64,000 bases of DNA from Alitta virens (GCA_932294295.1 OW028582.1:6071515-6135514); one strand, 5' to 3'; counted from the first letter of the stretch, positions 36,925 to 49,254 are shown. Numbers and translations are program-made. Notes: generated by a model from the sequence alone, not told the origin.

Positions 36925-36928
36925 TTAA

Positions 36929-38200
36929 GAAAGTGTGATAATCCTTGAACCAATGCAATCTTATGAACTTCCGATTCCTTTCCTCTTAGGTGAAGTTTCG
37001 AACTTTTTATGGGGGTTTTACACGAATAATCCCTTGTTAAATGAGCTTATGCTATGATTTACATCTACTTTAAAGTTTTTCTGGCTACCCAGCAAAAACT
37101 ACAATATTTGAAAAATCGTATTTTATTTTAAAATAATGCTGCTCAGTAGTTTTAAATGTATTAAGTGACTTTTAATGTTACAATCCACGAATGTCTTCAA
37201 TATTTCCACATTCCACAACCAAAAGCAAGGCTTTTTTTGGTGTATTTTACACTCAAGATGTTCATGGGCACTTGAACTACAGGTCCATTAATCTACTTCA
37301 TTAGCCATATTTTATTGGTGCAGAATATGATAATGACCAATTCTGATCAATTTGATGCTTGAAATTATGTATAATGATAACCATATCCGGATGTCAGACT
37401 GGATGTATTAATTTTTGCAGTGCATGAGAATTAATAATAAACATAATATTATATAATAAGCCTGTTTGGTGACATACAATAATGTTTCAAAAATGTGTTA
37501 GTTCTGTTCAGCTTATATGTATACCTTGCAATATTTAGTCATATATTACAATATTCATCGAACTTTTCTGGACAATTCTCTCTCACTACTCATATAGCAA
37601 CGATCTTTACGGAAGATTACTCTACGACTTCAACAGTTAAACGAAAATTATTTCAAATCGTAGTGAAATTTTATTATTGACATATCCTAAAACGATTGAC
37701 CAGCTACCAGAGACGGACACATAGATGGATATTTTGTTCTATTCTAGGGTTGGTTTTTTAATGAAAAAAAAAAAAATAATAAAGCGTGCGGATATCTTTT
37801 TTTAAATTCCTACCATAGTGGCGAAAAACAATAAAAATCCATCGTATTTTTTAATTTTTTTTTTGATTTTTCTGTGGCCGACACATTTGTCATTTTGGGG
37901 TTCAAGAAATAACCAAGTTCCAGCATCATGATATGAGGATTTTTTTTTGTAAACTTTACCTATACGTAACATTTTGAACCAATTTGAGAAAATGAAATTA
38001 TAGGTCTGAAAGGAGTTTGAGCCAAATTGTTAGCCTGCTGAATGAGCCATGAATTTTTGAAAAAAAGTTTGAAATTTTCATGAAATTTGTTTTGAAAACC
38101 ATAGAAGGAATAATTATATTGATGTGCCATTTCATATTTGTATAGTCCTACCCTAGTACAACTACCACACAAAAAATGAGCCCATTTGGTAAAGTGGTCT
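36929..38200. other. Intergenic, no gene seen
   Basis: AT-rich sequence with a poly-A run near 37764. No gene or element is supported. Confidence 0.55.
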
Positions 38201-39520
38201 AGGTGGTACAGGGGTGCAAAGTTGCGATTTTTGACTGCTTATATCTCGGCTCTAATTTGAGATACAGGAATCTCAAAGACATATTTAGAATCCTTGAAAT
38301 GTTCTCTTTTCAGGAATATGTTGCAATTTGCTCTGGGTAGTTCCGTTAAGAAAAGCGTCAGACATTGAACAGTTTTTGTCACTTTTTCATGTTCTCAAAA
38401 TGAAAAAGTCCCAAAAAAACTATAAGAACTGCTTGGATTGTCACCTTTTTTTTACAGATATGTCCTTTAGGTAGAACTATATGCATGTAAAAGGGCAAGC
38501 TCCTTGATTGAAAAGGTTAGGCCCCAGAATATTTTTTTGATCCAAATTTCAATAATTTTTAACTCCAGTTCTATTCAACCAAATTTCATGCAACTGGTGT
38601 CATTATGTAGAGAAAAAAAAGGACTTTACATAGGATACCTTGTCTATTCACCAACCTTTACCAGTTTTGAACTTGGAGCCAAAATTCTCTTTCCCATGTT
38701 ATCCAATGGGGAGACCTACCAACCCTGGACCGCTGCGTCAGCAATTTTTACAATGAATGTTAGGAAGTTTACGTGCATCGCCCCAAAAAAGCAGGAAGAA
38801 AGTCTTCAATTTCATTCATATTTTGCACATATATGTACTCTGGGTAGTACTACATGACTGTAAAAGGGCAATTACCTTCGTCAAACAGCTTAGGTCCTAG
38901 AATTTTTTTATCACTCATAAAGCCTGAATTGCTTACTAAGACCAAAATGTTGTTGATAGATTGAACCACAAACATTCACAGGAGTGTATATATATGTGCT
39001 TCACAAATGTGACTTATTTCAGAATTTTGGGTCACAGGGTCAAGGTCACAGAGTGTCCTATATATAAAAATTTTCAGGCGTTTTGATCTCGGGTCCTATA
39101 CAAGGTACAGACACCAAAAAAATATGTTCATAAACCTGATTTCATTATCTTACATTCCTGTGGAGCTTGAGAAGCCAGGGCAATGATTTCAGGGGTTTTC
39201 GGGGACTTAATTACTTGCTCTTGTTGCATAAAAAAATCTTAAAAATGTCATTATTCAAAATGATTTTTCTGGATTGGTCCAAAAAAATTCACAGGAGTGT
39301 ATATACATATGGTAGGGAAATGTAAATTATTTCAGAATTTTAGGTCAGAATGTCATGGCAACAGAGTGTCCTATATATGCAATTTTCAGGCATTTTGAAC
39401 TCAGGTCCTATGAAGAGTGCAGAAATCTTAAAGACATTTTTTGAAAGGTCATTACAGTTGTCTGTTCATTTACGAATAGTCTCAGAGGATAAGACAGTGA
39501 TTTCTTAGGAATTAGTGCCT
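38201..39520. repeat. Decayed long-period direct repeats
   Basis: A block with 'gtaaaagggcaa', 'ttaggyccyagaat' and 'atgtrct' occurs near 38458 and again about 364 bp later near 38822. A second block ('cacaggagtgtatata', 'cagagtgtcctatatat', 'ttttcaggc-ttttga') occurs at about 38982-39110 and 39288-39420. No protein motif was recognised in the 117-codon frame at 38504-38857, which is taken as incidental. Confidence 0.65.
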
Positions 39521-39690
39521 TAATAATTTGATGTCATTGTGAAAAATAATGACGCCTCAGGAATGATCAGAGCACAAATACTACCGGGTTCTTTGTTAGG
39601 TTTTTTACCATATTTATATGAGAAAGAAAGAGATTATGAAAGTTAAAGGAAAGTTTATCGTAATTGTCATGCAGGGACAATTGCAAGTCT

Positions 39691-40850
39691 AGTTATTATT
39701 ATTATTATTATAGATTTAGCACCCTAATATATAAATATAATCAGTGGTGCATACATACATAAAATGAAATCAACGAAATTAAAATTGATAAGAGACATTA
39801 AAATATCTAAATTATAACAGTCTGTAAAAACTGATTAAATCGATAAAAAGTCTATGTAAAAGCTTGATTAAAATAATATGTTTTTAGTCTTTTCTTAAAA
39901 GTCTCAATAGAATCACTGCTTCTGACGATAAATGGCACATAATTCCAAGTTTTTGGAGCTGCATACTTGACGGACCTTTTCCCATATGTCTCTGTTTTCA
40001 CTCGAGGTACTTGTAAAAGAAGTTGGTCAGATGATGAACGTAGGGTCCTCACCCTTTGTGGAAATGATAAGAGTTTTCTTTGGTAGTCTGGGCCATATCC
40101 ATTTAAGCATTTTATAAACAAAGAGACAGATCTTGTACTTTATCCGAAACTTGACAGGTAGCCAATGTATGTAAATCCTTGAAGATACCTGTGATGCTGT
40201 GCCTGTCATATCTTGATTGCTGGACCACAAGTCGTGCAGCTGCATTTTGTAGCCTCTGTAATTTAACGATGGTGATATCAGGAAGCCCAAATATCAATGC
40301 GTTGCCATGTCGATATGGCAAGTAATGAAGGAGTGGACTAAGCTTTCAATTGGGTCTCTATCGAAATAATTCCTGATTTGTTTTATTCGATATAACTGAA
40401 GGAAACTGATTTGACAGACTTTGTTGATGTGATCTTTCATGGACGAAGTTTCATCAAAAATCACTCCAAGATTTCTAACCTTTTTCACAGGGTGAATCAC
40501 AGAATCACTGACAGTGATAGCACAGTCTTTGACTTTCTGAAGCTGCTTGGGACCACCAATGACAATCACTTCAGTTTTTCCATCATTGATTTTAAGTCCA
40601 CGTTGTAACATCCAGTCTTGTACAGCCCTAATGCATTGGTTCATCTCACGAATTGCCTTCTCCTCTGCTTTACCATCTGAGCTTGGCTTAAAGCCTGTGT
40701 ACAACTGATTGTCATCAGCATAACCACCAACATTCACTTCAAAGCGATCAATGACATTATACAAGGAGGAAATGTAGGACAGGAACATGTCCGGACCTGC
40801 ACAACTGCCTTGAGGAACACCACAATGATGATAGTCCTAATCTTTAAAGT
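39691..40850 (-). mobile_element. LINE 3' half (RT to tail), CR1/L2-like
   Basis: Reading on the minus strand, the order is GVPQGSCAGPDMF (about 40812-40775), YADDNQLYTGF (about 40723-40690), LKINDGKTEVIVIGG, VKKVRNLGVIFDE, then LQRLQNAAARLVV and WLPV-FRIKYKICLF, and finally KRSVKYAAPKTWNYVP and DSIETFKKRLKTYYF (39920-39860). It ends at an (AAT)n tail at about 39691-39711. Frameshifts near 40290 and 40110 separate the pieces, and the 5' part up to RT motif 4 is missing. The nonLTR RT sequence differs clearly from LINE-1 of the window. Confidence 0.88.
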
Positions 40851-42392
40851 CTTATGGTAACACGGTAGTACACTTTATCAATAAAGATGCTCTGGTACCC
40901 AATATGTTATCGCTGTTACATAAATAGATACTTTAAAATGTGTGTTTTACAGACCAATGCATATTTTAACATAGATCTTAGGGACCTTTCACGTCCACTT
41001 CTATAATTTATTTGATTGTATGAATTAGTGTTTCAAAAATGAATTTACTGTAATTGGCTTTCATAATCTATAATACAACCGGACACACCCAGTAAACCGA
41101 CCCTTATATAAAATGGATTTGTTAAAAGTACCAAGACATTTGGCCAAAAGTCTAGTCCACTCCTGCACTTTTGCATCAATTAAGCAGGTAGAAATTTCAA
41201 ATCCTTAACAGACATCCTCGGCTTATAAGAGTTGTTCATAGCTTTTGCTATTTCTGGTCATTCGCTGAGGGTTTGCTGTTGGCCAGCGCTATGTTTTATC
41301 TTATTGACTATATAAATCAATATACCAAAAAAAAATAAAGTCTAATATCCAAAATAAGAAGAGGAAATTCGTGCTTTAGAAATGGAAAGTCACTCTGAGA
41401 ATCAAATAATAACTGCACAATTTAGCTATTATATATTTCTCCAGAGAAGCTGTGGAGTTCAGGCAAAACTGCATCTTTTTTTTTTTTTAAATTGCATTGC
41501 TTGGATCTGACTTTGATTAATGTGAAAAGTTTATCAATGCCCTAATGAAATTAGAATTAAGTTGATCAGTTCGTATGTGGCGCTTATATGGTGAGCAAAT
41601 CTTGGTCACCATGAGTCGCAATGAAATCTTTTGTATAGCTGAAAAATAAAAAATGAAAAAAAAGACATGCCTCAAGTTTAATGACATTAAAATAATGAAA
41701 AGGCTATTAAACCAATGCCACATTTCTTTTCACATGGTTCGATTACATTTTATGGCACGTTTGAGGCTAGGTTGGTTCAAGCTAGAGTTAGAGAATTTTA
41801 TTTAGCATCTGTGTGCAAAACAATGGCATTGAAGCTTCACATTTCATGCGGAAAGACCATTGAACAAGATGGCCTCCCGAGGTGGACTCAGCTGTCGAAA
41901 GCAGGGCCAGGTCATACTCTATTCAAGGTTTTTACAACCTCAAGCTGGTTCCTATTGATTTACATACAATGGTACATACAATGGTCGCACAAGCATGTGG
42001 AAAACAATTGTTACAATAGCATGCAAGTCTGTGTCTAGGAAATCTGCCTCAATGACTGGTTCGAATAACAATTGAACGATTTATTTTTTTTCCATGTTTG
42101 GTGAATAAGTCAAATTCAGTTCAGTGTTGTTTATTACTTATCTTGTGAAAATATAAATTTTAAAGATTTACGTAGAATGGATAAACCAGTATCCTATATT
42201 CTGTTTCCATTAATATAAATAAAACAATTACAAACATATTAAGGAACAATTAATTAGTTTTGCACACTGCAATAGAAAAAGTGCAGTAGATGTCAGTTCC
42301 GTTCCATTAAAAACGGCCTGTCAAATTGAACCTAGACAAAGCCACACAACTTCTGCTATACGATGCTACCTGCCACACTATATGGAACTGTC
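40851..42392. other. Intergenic, no gene seen
   Basis: AT-rich sequence with short frames only. A phrase 'ccattaaaaacggcctg' near 42303 is shared with the start of the repeat copy at 43.34 kb. Confidence 0.55.
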
Positions 42393-42614
42393 TGGCTGTA
42401 GCTGGCTACTCAAAGCTGGATCTAAAGTACATATTTATGATATATTAGACAAATTTCTTACATTAACGAAGGTTTATATTTTTCAGTGGTGGTAGGTGTA
42501 AGTCGACTATTAGCTATATTAAGTATAGATAGAAGTGGCTTGCCAGTTATAGCTAAAGCCAAGAATAGGTTGCTACAGCTGTCTAAAGTCGACCATATTT
42601 TATAAAGCTAACTG
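42393..42614 (+). repeat. Three-copy dispersed repeat, copy 1
   Basis: The sequence runs from 'gtagctggctactcaaa' through 'atttatgatatattagacaa' to 'gtcgaccatattt'. It aligns with 55681-55884 over its whole length and with the first two thirds of 43341-43500. The class is unknown and no frame stays open here. Confidence 0.75.
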
Positions 42615-43340
42615 TCGCTTAATTCTAGTACCTAGATTATTGCTATATTTAGTTCATCAACATTTTTAATCCAGTTCCCAGTTAGTTCCAAATATTTAAT
42701 AGATATTTAAAACGATATAGTACATGTCCCTGGCATTGAAAATTATTTACTCTTATGCCGCTAAGGTTAGACGGATTATTGAGCCTTACATGTTTAGTAA
42801 GGAGCTTTCTGTTGCTTCAAAGCTTGCTAGGATATGGAGACTGAAAACTCTCATTCATAGGGTGACTTACACTTTCTACACTTAGTATGCTCCTGTACAC
42901 TTGCTAGCCGTACTTATATACAATGTATCCATACTATAGTCAGTTAACTTTATATGTTAAAAAGGCAGTTGACTTCAACAGCCCTAGGTATTGCCTATAC
43001 CCTCCTAATACTGAAATACACTGGACTATATATACGTTTTTTATTTTACTGTAAATGAAAGAGACACAACATGTTCAGCACAATGATACATATTTGCAAT
43101 GTAGGCCTATATGATGCATGAGAAATGCACATGCCATTTTTTACTATTGTTAACCTTAGATGTATAAAAGAACTTTACTGCTCAAGGTCTCCGGACAGAA
43201 CGGTTCATATAAAGGTGAAGGTAAAGGTGAAGGTGAAGGTGGGGTTTAGAGTCTGCTATAAAATTGTTTGGTGCTGATAGCTCTCAGCCGAACTAACACA
43301 ATGCCTTCGGTTGGCAGGCTCTGTTGTCTCAGTTAGTTTC
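42615..43340. other. Intergenic, a short protein-like frame near 42.75 kb
   Basis: A frame of about 50 codons around 42740-42885 reads KIIYSYAAKVRRIIEPYMFS and continues similarly. It has no known motif and no clear start or splice sites. A short (AAGGTG)n run lies near 43212-43242. Confidence 0.35.
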
Positions 43341-43500
43341 ATTAAAAACCGCCTGGACAACGCTGGCTACTCAAAACCGGATCTAAAAGTACATATTTAT
43401 TATATAGGTTTAGATTTATCTGGTGATAGATGTAAGCCGATTATAAGCTATAGAAGTGGACAGAAACAGCTGGCTTTAGCATGTTTAGACCACAGACAGG
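43341..43500 (+). repeat. Three-copy dispersed repeat, copy 2
   Basis: The stretch shares 'ctggctactcaaa', 'ggatctaaaagtac' and 'agaagtggacagaa' with the copies at 42.4 and 55.7 kb. The 84-codon frame through it starts at a non-ATG codon and is not conserved in the other copies. Confidence 0.65.
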
Positions 43501-43735
43501 TCGTTACAGACAGCTACAGGGTGCGGCCTAAAAACTTGCACCAGGCATCTCCTCTTTCGGGATAGCTCTAGGTTACTCAAATGCTTATGAAGTCTTTTAA
43601 AGTTTAGCCACATTTAGTTAGGGGTATAAGCAATTGGTCATTGTGATATTTTTGATCTTATAATGTCAGACAATATCAGTATCTGTATTATTGAGAAGGT
43701 TCATGCTGCAGGGCTTGTTCTGAGTGACACACATC

Positions 43736-44332
43736 ATGGAATTCAAATTTCTGTCTGCTTGCATAGTGTCTCTAGTTGCAGAAAGTTTACAAATTAGAGA
43801 TTTCCTAGTTACTGCACCTCTGAAGCCACAGAAAAAATTATATTTGCACAGAATCCTCCTGCAATGTTTTTTTTTATATGCACATATATATGTCATGGTA
43901 TTAGATGATGAGAAGGTTGTTCCAGTTTTGATTCAGCAAGGTCATGAAATTAAAACGGAGAAATGTAATGGCATTCCAGAGGGACTTTTTGAATCTACCA
44001 AATGTATAACAGTCAGTGGTCCAAGGGAGAATTGGGGGGTTGTCCTACACCAGAGGGTGATTGTGATGCCTGTGGTATTTTATGAAACTAACTGTACATC
44101 TGTCACCTCACACAGCGCCACACTAGGCAATCCAGTGACAATGACAATGACACGATTTTATTTAGCCCAAAATTTAAATGTTTTGGATTACATAAAAAAG
44201 AAACATAGATGGTCAAAGGACACCCATATTGTCTCAATTAGGATGCTAGCATGGGTGCCCCTTGTACAGGATGGGGGAGTAAATTTTACAAAGGACTTTT
44301 CAGTACAAAGGAACCAACAACGAATTAACTGA
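43736..44332 (+). CDS. Hypothetical 198-residue frame, interrupted by the mariner element
   Basis: From the ATG at 43736 the frame encodes MEFKFLSACIVSLVAESLQI and a further 178 residues. The last 21 or so are encoded inside the mariner element that starts at 44267, so the natural C-terminus has been replaced. There is a hydrophobic stretch near residues 40-55. No known domain was recognised. It could be part of an older element (the phrase 'gaaactaactgtac' links it to the repeat at 55.88 kb) or a chance frame. Confidence 0.25.
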   Translation: MEFKFLSACIVSLVAESLQIRDFLVTAPLKPQKKLYLHRILLQCFFLYAHIYVMVLDDEKVVPVLIQQGHEIKTEKCNGIPEGLFESTKCITVSGPRENWGVVLHQRVIVMPVVFYETNCTSVTSHSATLGNPVTMTMTRFYLAQNLNVLDYIKKKHRWSKDTHIVSIRMLAWVPLVQDGGVNFTKDFSVQRNQQRIN

Positions 44333-45447
44333 ATGTTGTGAAACGGATTATTAACAAACTATGAACTATTAGCTGTAAAATGGGTTATTACATTATTCAA
44401 AGTAAACGTGGCTTCACAGAAGAACAAAAGGCAAAGGGTGTCAGATCTGCTATGTGCCAAAGTTGATCCCAGAAACATCTCTGATGTAATTGGCATGATC
44501 TTGAAGACACTGTACAACGTCAGCAAAGCGGTGAATACTAGGAATATTATCCAAAGGAAGCCTGGAAGTGGTGGAGCCAACAAAAAGAGGACTCCAGATT
44601 TCTTGAATGCCCTCAAGACCAAGGTTGCAGAGAACCCAACGACCTCAATGCGTATGGTTGCTGAGCTGAAGGTGGACCCCAAGACAGTCAGAATGGCCAT
44701 GCACATTGATCTGGGCTTGAAGTTGTATGCCAGGAAGTGCTGAAGTACATCAGACAGCATGGGTCAACAGTAAAAGTTTTCTCTCACGAGAAGATCTTTA
44801 CAGTAGATGTTGTGAACAGGGGAAACGACCGATGCCTTGCAGAGTCAAAAGCTGAGGTCAAGGGCACCTTTCGGACCAAGCATCCAGCCCAGATGATGGT
44901 TTTGGGTGTCATGGCTTCTGACGGCAAGAAGATGCCCCCCCCCCCCCATTACTTCTTTAAGCCTGGAGAAAGAATGGGTGCAGACACATACTACAAGCTC
45001 CTGAGTTACCGTGTTTTGCCATGGCTCAAGGCCAACTACCCTGAGGGCAACTATGTGTGGACCAAGGATGGTGCCACATGCCACACAACCAAGAAGGTGC
45101 AGCAATTCTACAACAACAACTTTGCAGACTTCTGGCCTGTAGATTTCTGGCACCAGACCTGAACCCAATTGAGATTGCCATTTGGGGCTTTTTGGAGCAT
45201 CCCAACATTGACTACCATCATGAAAGAGTGTAATAAGATGTTTCAGGATTTTGTTGTGCAGAGCTATCGAGCTTTTTGACACCGCATAGAGTCTGTAATT
45301 GCGAATTATGGTGGAAATATTAAATAAAAGGATTGTTTTTTTTGTATTATCTCTTTGTGTTCAAAATCTTTTTTCATTGGGTTCAGTAATTCATGTATAA
45401 CAGGCAAGTTTTTACAGCTTTTTCGTAAATTTTGCTCACCCACCCTG
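44267..45447 (+). mobile_element. Mariner-superfamily DNA transposon, 1.18 kb, inactive
   Basis: The terminal inverted repeats are CAGGATGGGGGAGTAAATTT on the left and, reversed, CAGGGTGGGTGAGCAAAATT on the right. Both ends are flanked by TA (44265-44266 and 45448-45449), the target duplicated by this superfamily. The single transposase gene inside is disrupted. The intact ends and TA flanks fix the boundaries well. Confidence 0.92.
44408..45300 (+). pseudogene. Mariner-type transposase, frameshifted
   Basis: The first frame (44408-44743) carries the N-terminal DNA-binding part, with VSDLLCAKVDPRNISDVIGM and RKPGSGGANKKRTPDF. A deletion and frame change near 44740 remove the linker before KYIRQHG. 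In the second frame (44737-45162) the first acidic block reads FSHEKIF, with His17 where the catalytic Asp is expected. The second block keeps Asp111 in VWTKDGATCH. A poly-C run (44936-44946) adds prolines. A further break near 45150 moves PDLNPIEIAIW, with the third acidic position, into another frame. The C-terminal RIESVIANYGGN is preceded by a stop. The enzyme would have cut and pasted the element between TIRs. Confidence 0.9.
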
Positions 45448-45866
45448 TATGTCAGCATAGTGTGAAATGTAGCGTGTTACAAAGTAGCGTTTCGTTGAAA
45501 TGTATAGCAATCATCTGTTGTACAATCAGTTTTGTATTTGTCCCAAAGCCAACTTTTATGTACAATTTATATCCAATTTTACTATGTGTAATTGTGTATC
45601 TAGTTTTTTAAGTATGTTATTAGGAGTTTTCTTAAGAATAATTGGCAGTTGATATCTGATGCTTAATGTTTCAGGTAGAATCTGTTTCTTGTGTTGAACT
45701 TACGGGTTTCTTGCTGATGCATAATTTACACCTTGGAGGAGTATAGTAGTGGTTGACAGAGAAGCAGAGTGCTAGGTCACGGGAGCTATGGACAATGCAA
45801 ATTATGCATAGTTCTGTATTGACCACTGGGGTTCGAGGACTTCAACCACAGTGTCACCTCCCTTTT
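45448..45866. other. Intergenic, no gene seen
   Basis: No recognisable feature is present. Confidence 0.5.
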
Positions 45867-46013
45867 ACGCGGTGGCCCAGGACTTTCAAGGAGTCTATAG
45901 TGCAAATTTTACACTTGATTTGATATACAGATTCATCTCTCAATTTCTAAATCTGCTGAGGTATGCTGCATGGAGTAACATATGTTTTTAAACTATACCT
46001 TGATAGCGTGCTA
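45867..46013 (+). repeat. Left member of a long direct repeat flanking a LINE fragment
   Basis: From 'cggtggcccaggactttcaa' to 'gatagcgtgctat', the sequence recurs at 46689-46845 with about 80-85% identity by eye and small indels. A minus-strand LINE fragment lies exactly between the two. Confidence 0.8.
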
Positions 46014-46713
46014 TTATCATATATCTTTATTCGTTCAAAATAACAGTTTATACAGTATAAACAAATAAGTTTTAATAAAAACAGTGTAATTTAACAAAAA
46101 TATAAGAGTGAAATAAGATCACCCTGCATATACTATAGCACTGCCTCTGTACAATATATCAATTGCTGCAAAGAAACTCTATAATGGACACTACCTCTTG
46201 CTTAGTAAAATTACATTCGTCAATTTCCAACCGATCTCTAATAAATAACAAAAAAGATCATGGATCTGCATTCCTACTCTAACATCCTCCTGATTTATAT
46301 TATAGTAATATTTCTTTAACACTCTTCAGATAGTTATAATCCATCAAATAGAGATCACTCCTCTTAATATCACACAAATGGCACACGTATCTAATATTCT
46401 TCCCCATCACAGATGTGGGATTATACACACTCATATTAAACAAGTACTCAACCAAAGAATTCTTATGAGTCATACCCTTATTGATGTGCCCCGTGACACG
46501 TAAATATATAACAATATCAACTGGTAATATCTGTGATATTTGAGGCAGTAGATTATTATGCGTCAATGATGGCAGTTTAAGCAATCTGTGAAAAGCCTTA
46601 CGCCTTGAAACTACTGGCCTATTCAGGTTACCATCCAAAATATTGCAATTCACTATACCGTTGAAACTTGTGCAATACTGCTGAAATATGACACGGTGGC
46701 CTAGGACTTTCAA
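46014..46713 (-). mobile_element. LINE 3' fragment between long direct repeats
   Basis: The minus-strand frame 46713-46300 contains RRKAFHRLLKLPSLTHNNLL, PQISQILPVDIVIYLR and VMGKNIRYVCHLCDI. These match the C-terminal region after RT in APE-type LINEs. The 3' end reads GAACGAATAAAGATATAT, similar to the 3' end of LINE-1 of this window. The fragment is strongly 5'-truncated and is bounded by direct repeats of about 145 bp. The frame's own first codons come from the right-hand repeat. Confidence 0.75.
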
Positions 46714-46845
46714 GGAGTCTATAGTGATACACTTGAGCTGATATACGGATTCATCTTTTAATTTCTAACTCTGCTGAGGTTTTGCTGCATGCAGATGCAG
46801 TAACATATGTTTTTTAAACTATACCCTGATAACATGCTATGTCTG
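46689..46845 (+). repeat. Right member of the long direct repeat
   Basis: This is the partner of 45867-46013. The two members differ by scattered substitutions and short indels, so the duplication is not recent. Confidence 0.8.
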
Positions 46846-49019
46846 CTTGATGTTGGCCTAACATTGGTTCTACGTCTCCCACTGATGTGACATGCTATCT
46901 GACTCCCAAGAATAAATACACGAAACATTTCTCCCAAAATAAATACATAAAGCCTGTAAGAACCAGAAATGCTTTGACAACACTATTTGCATAGCTTGTC
47001 TTCACCAATTGATTGTCATAAATTTACTTTGCAGCTTGCAAACAATACTCCTAGCACATAAAAGATGAAATTGACATAGAGATTCATTCCTCCTCTCCAA
47101 GTGACAAGCTGGTAATAGGGCTGTCAGAGAATAATAGTGTCTGAAATTACTTGGGAAGCTTTAACAATGGTGAAGGAGAATAACACATGAAGATAGCATT
47201 TTTGATGCTCATAGCTTCGGAAAGGAATAATTATCTTCATTCTTATTAAAACTCCGCTTGAAATTAATATATAACAAGAGAGACATCTTGCAAATAGCAG
47301 AAATATTTGGCATTAGGAGAAATATTAGGCATTAGCAGAAACCGGTGGCATTAGCAGAAATTTCTGTTTCCAGAGCAGGACTCGCACACTACTGCACCTT
47401 CAATGTACAAAACTTAGTAAGAATATGTCTAAAATAGTGTAGAGATACCTTTTTGGGGTTTCATGACCATTTATGACAGAAAGTTTGGACAGGTACTCTT
47501 TTAAACCCTCATATTAATGACTCTATGATCCTTACATTAGTAACAGTTTGCCAATGATATATCTAGATTATAGTACTTCCACTTTTAAGCTTTTCTTTGA
47601 AATTTGTTTCATCATTCTTTTTTTGTTCATAATATCGGAAAATCTGGAAAAAAATGCAAAAATTGTGTAACTTCCTTCATATTCCTTAGCATCCCATACC
47701 TAGCAATGACAGCCGAAAATGTTGTACAATTCATGTGCAATTATTAAATATTTGATCGTAGTACTGCCATGCTCTACCCATTCAATAGTTTTTGTTTATA
47801 ATTAGCAATTTTATAATAATTAGTTGCATGATGATTTATATTACTTTCACTTGACTCCAATACCTATTATTGTTTTCTTCATATACACCTGTTAAGTGTT
47901 CGGTTAAAAATACTGATTTAAATGCCATAGATTTAATGCAAATCAGCAACCCAACAATTCAGTAACTGAAGGGAATATGGCAATTGATAATATATAGTTC
48001 CTTCAGTTGCCAGCTAAATTTAAACAGCGAGCAAACAATATTTCGACTTATAAAGGCATTAAAATGGGTGTGTTGAGTATCATTCCATACGAAATAAACC
48101 TTTAAGATTTTGTATTTATCTGTATTTAGACTTTATTTATTTAAATACAATTAAATAAAAACCTTGAAGGTAAATTTTTTATGAAATTATACCAAACATC
48201 TTTATGTGGCATTACATTATTGCTGAATTTAATATATATTCATTGCCATAGCCCATATATGACTATTTTGGACATATAAATGATAATCGTAGTTGTAGAT
48301 TAGTTAAGGGAACATGCTATTGTGTTGATATTTCTAGTGAACTCAATACTCCTTATTGTGCATAAAATCTTTTAAACAGAAAAATTAAATGGCAAGAAAA
48401 GAATAGAGAATACTTTTTATGCTCACTTGGCGGGAGGGCTCTGAACATAATGGATTGCTGTTAATAATGGGTTCCTGCAGGTTAACCTTCATAAGACGTA
48501 AGATAGGACATTAAAATATATCATGCGCACATGAAAAATAAGACCACTATACACCAATATATTTAATTTCATCATAAAAAAATAGTCAGGGTATTGGCTA
48601 TTAAGAAATAAATTAAACACAGTTCTTGTGTATTTAAAGAAAGTTTATAATGTCTATCCATTTGTATTTACCAAATCGTCTGAATATTACAATGTAGATG
48701 TTAATATCCAAGTATATTTGCATCAAAATAGGGCAATTAAAGACTTACTGGACAAAGGTAGGACTTAATATGGGCCTTAATTTTTACAAAAATAAAGTAA
48801 GACTTTTTCAGACTTTTTTTTATAACCCATGGGAACACTGTATTATTTTACACTTACAGAATATAATGAACAAATGAGGAAATTCAAGAGTTAAAAAAAG
48901 GACATCTTGGACTCTTGTAAGCATTTCATAACAGGCTATGTAACCAAGTGGCAATTGTTTCAGTTCATCGCACACACTATATAAATATTCAAGAAATATA
49001 ATTTTTGTAAAACATAGCT
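46846..49019. other. Intergenic with two small repeats
   Basis: A 19-bp unit (ggcattagcagaaat plus 4) occurs about four times at 47290-47367. It is followed by a fragment of the 'gagcagaactc' dispersed repeat at 47368-47480. The remainder is AT-rich with no supported gene. Confidence 0.55.
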
Positions 49020-49200
49020 AATATATGTCAGTGTGGCTATCACAAGGCACCACTAGGCCATATAGAGTGTTACTGTATAACATTTCATTAGGGTAAGTGC
49101 ATTGGTATAAGAGTTCAGCTCTAGAAAAGAAAGTGTGTGTTAGAGTTCTGCTCTGGAAATGAAAGTGTAACGCCCGCCCTCCTGCCTGTCGGATGAACAC
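49020..49200 (-). repeat. Dispersed repeat fragment ('gagcagaactc' family), inverted
   Basis: The reverse complement matches 19440-19560: 'ggcgggcgttacact', 'ccagagcagaactctaacac' and 'tggcctagtggtgcctt' correspond to words at 19.46-19.75 kb. Confidence 0.6.
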
Positions 49201-49254
49201 ATAACAATTTTAATGATGTCTGTGTGCTATGTGGGATTCGCTGAGGCTTAGCTG

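Noticed and set aside
38504..38857. A 117-codon frame as a gene
   Set aside because: It overlaps the long-period repeat, starts without context support and shows no motif.
25407..43106. The 'taggcctat' word as evidence for a particular phylum
   Set aside because: The word is seen twice, but it is too short and too widespread to place the organism.
44845..45282. A 145-codon minus-strand frame
   Set aside because: It is antisense to the mariner transposase.
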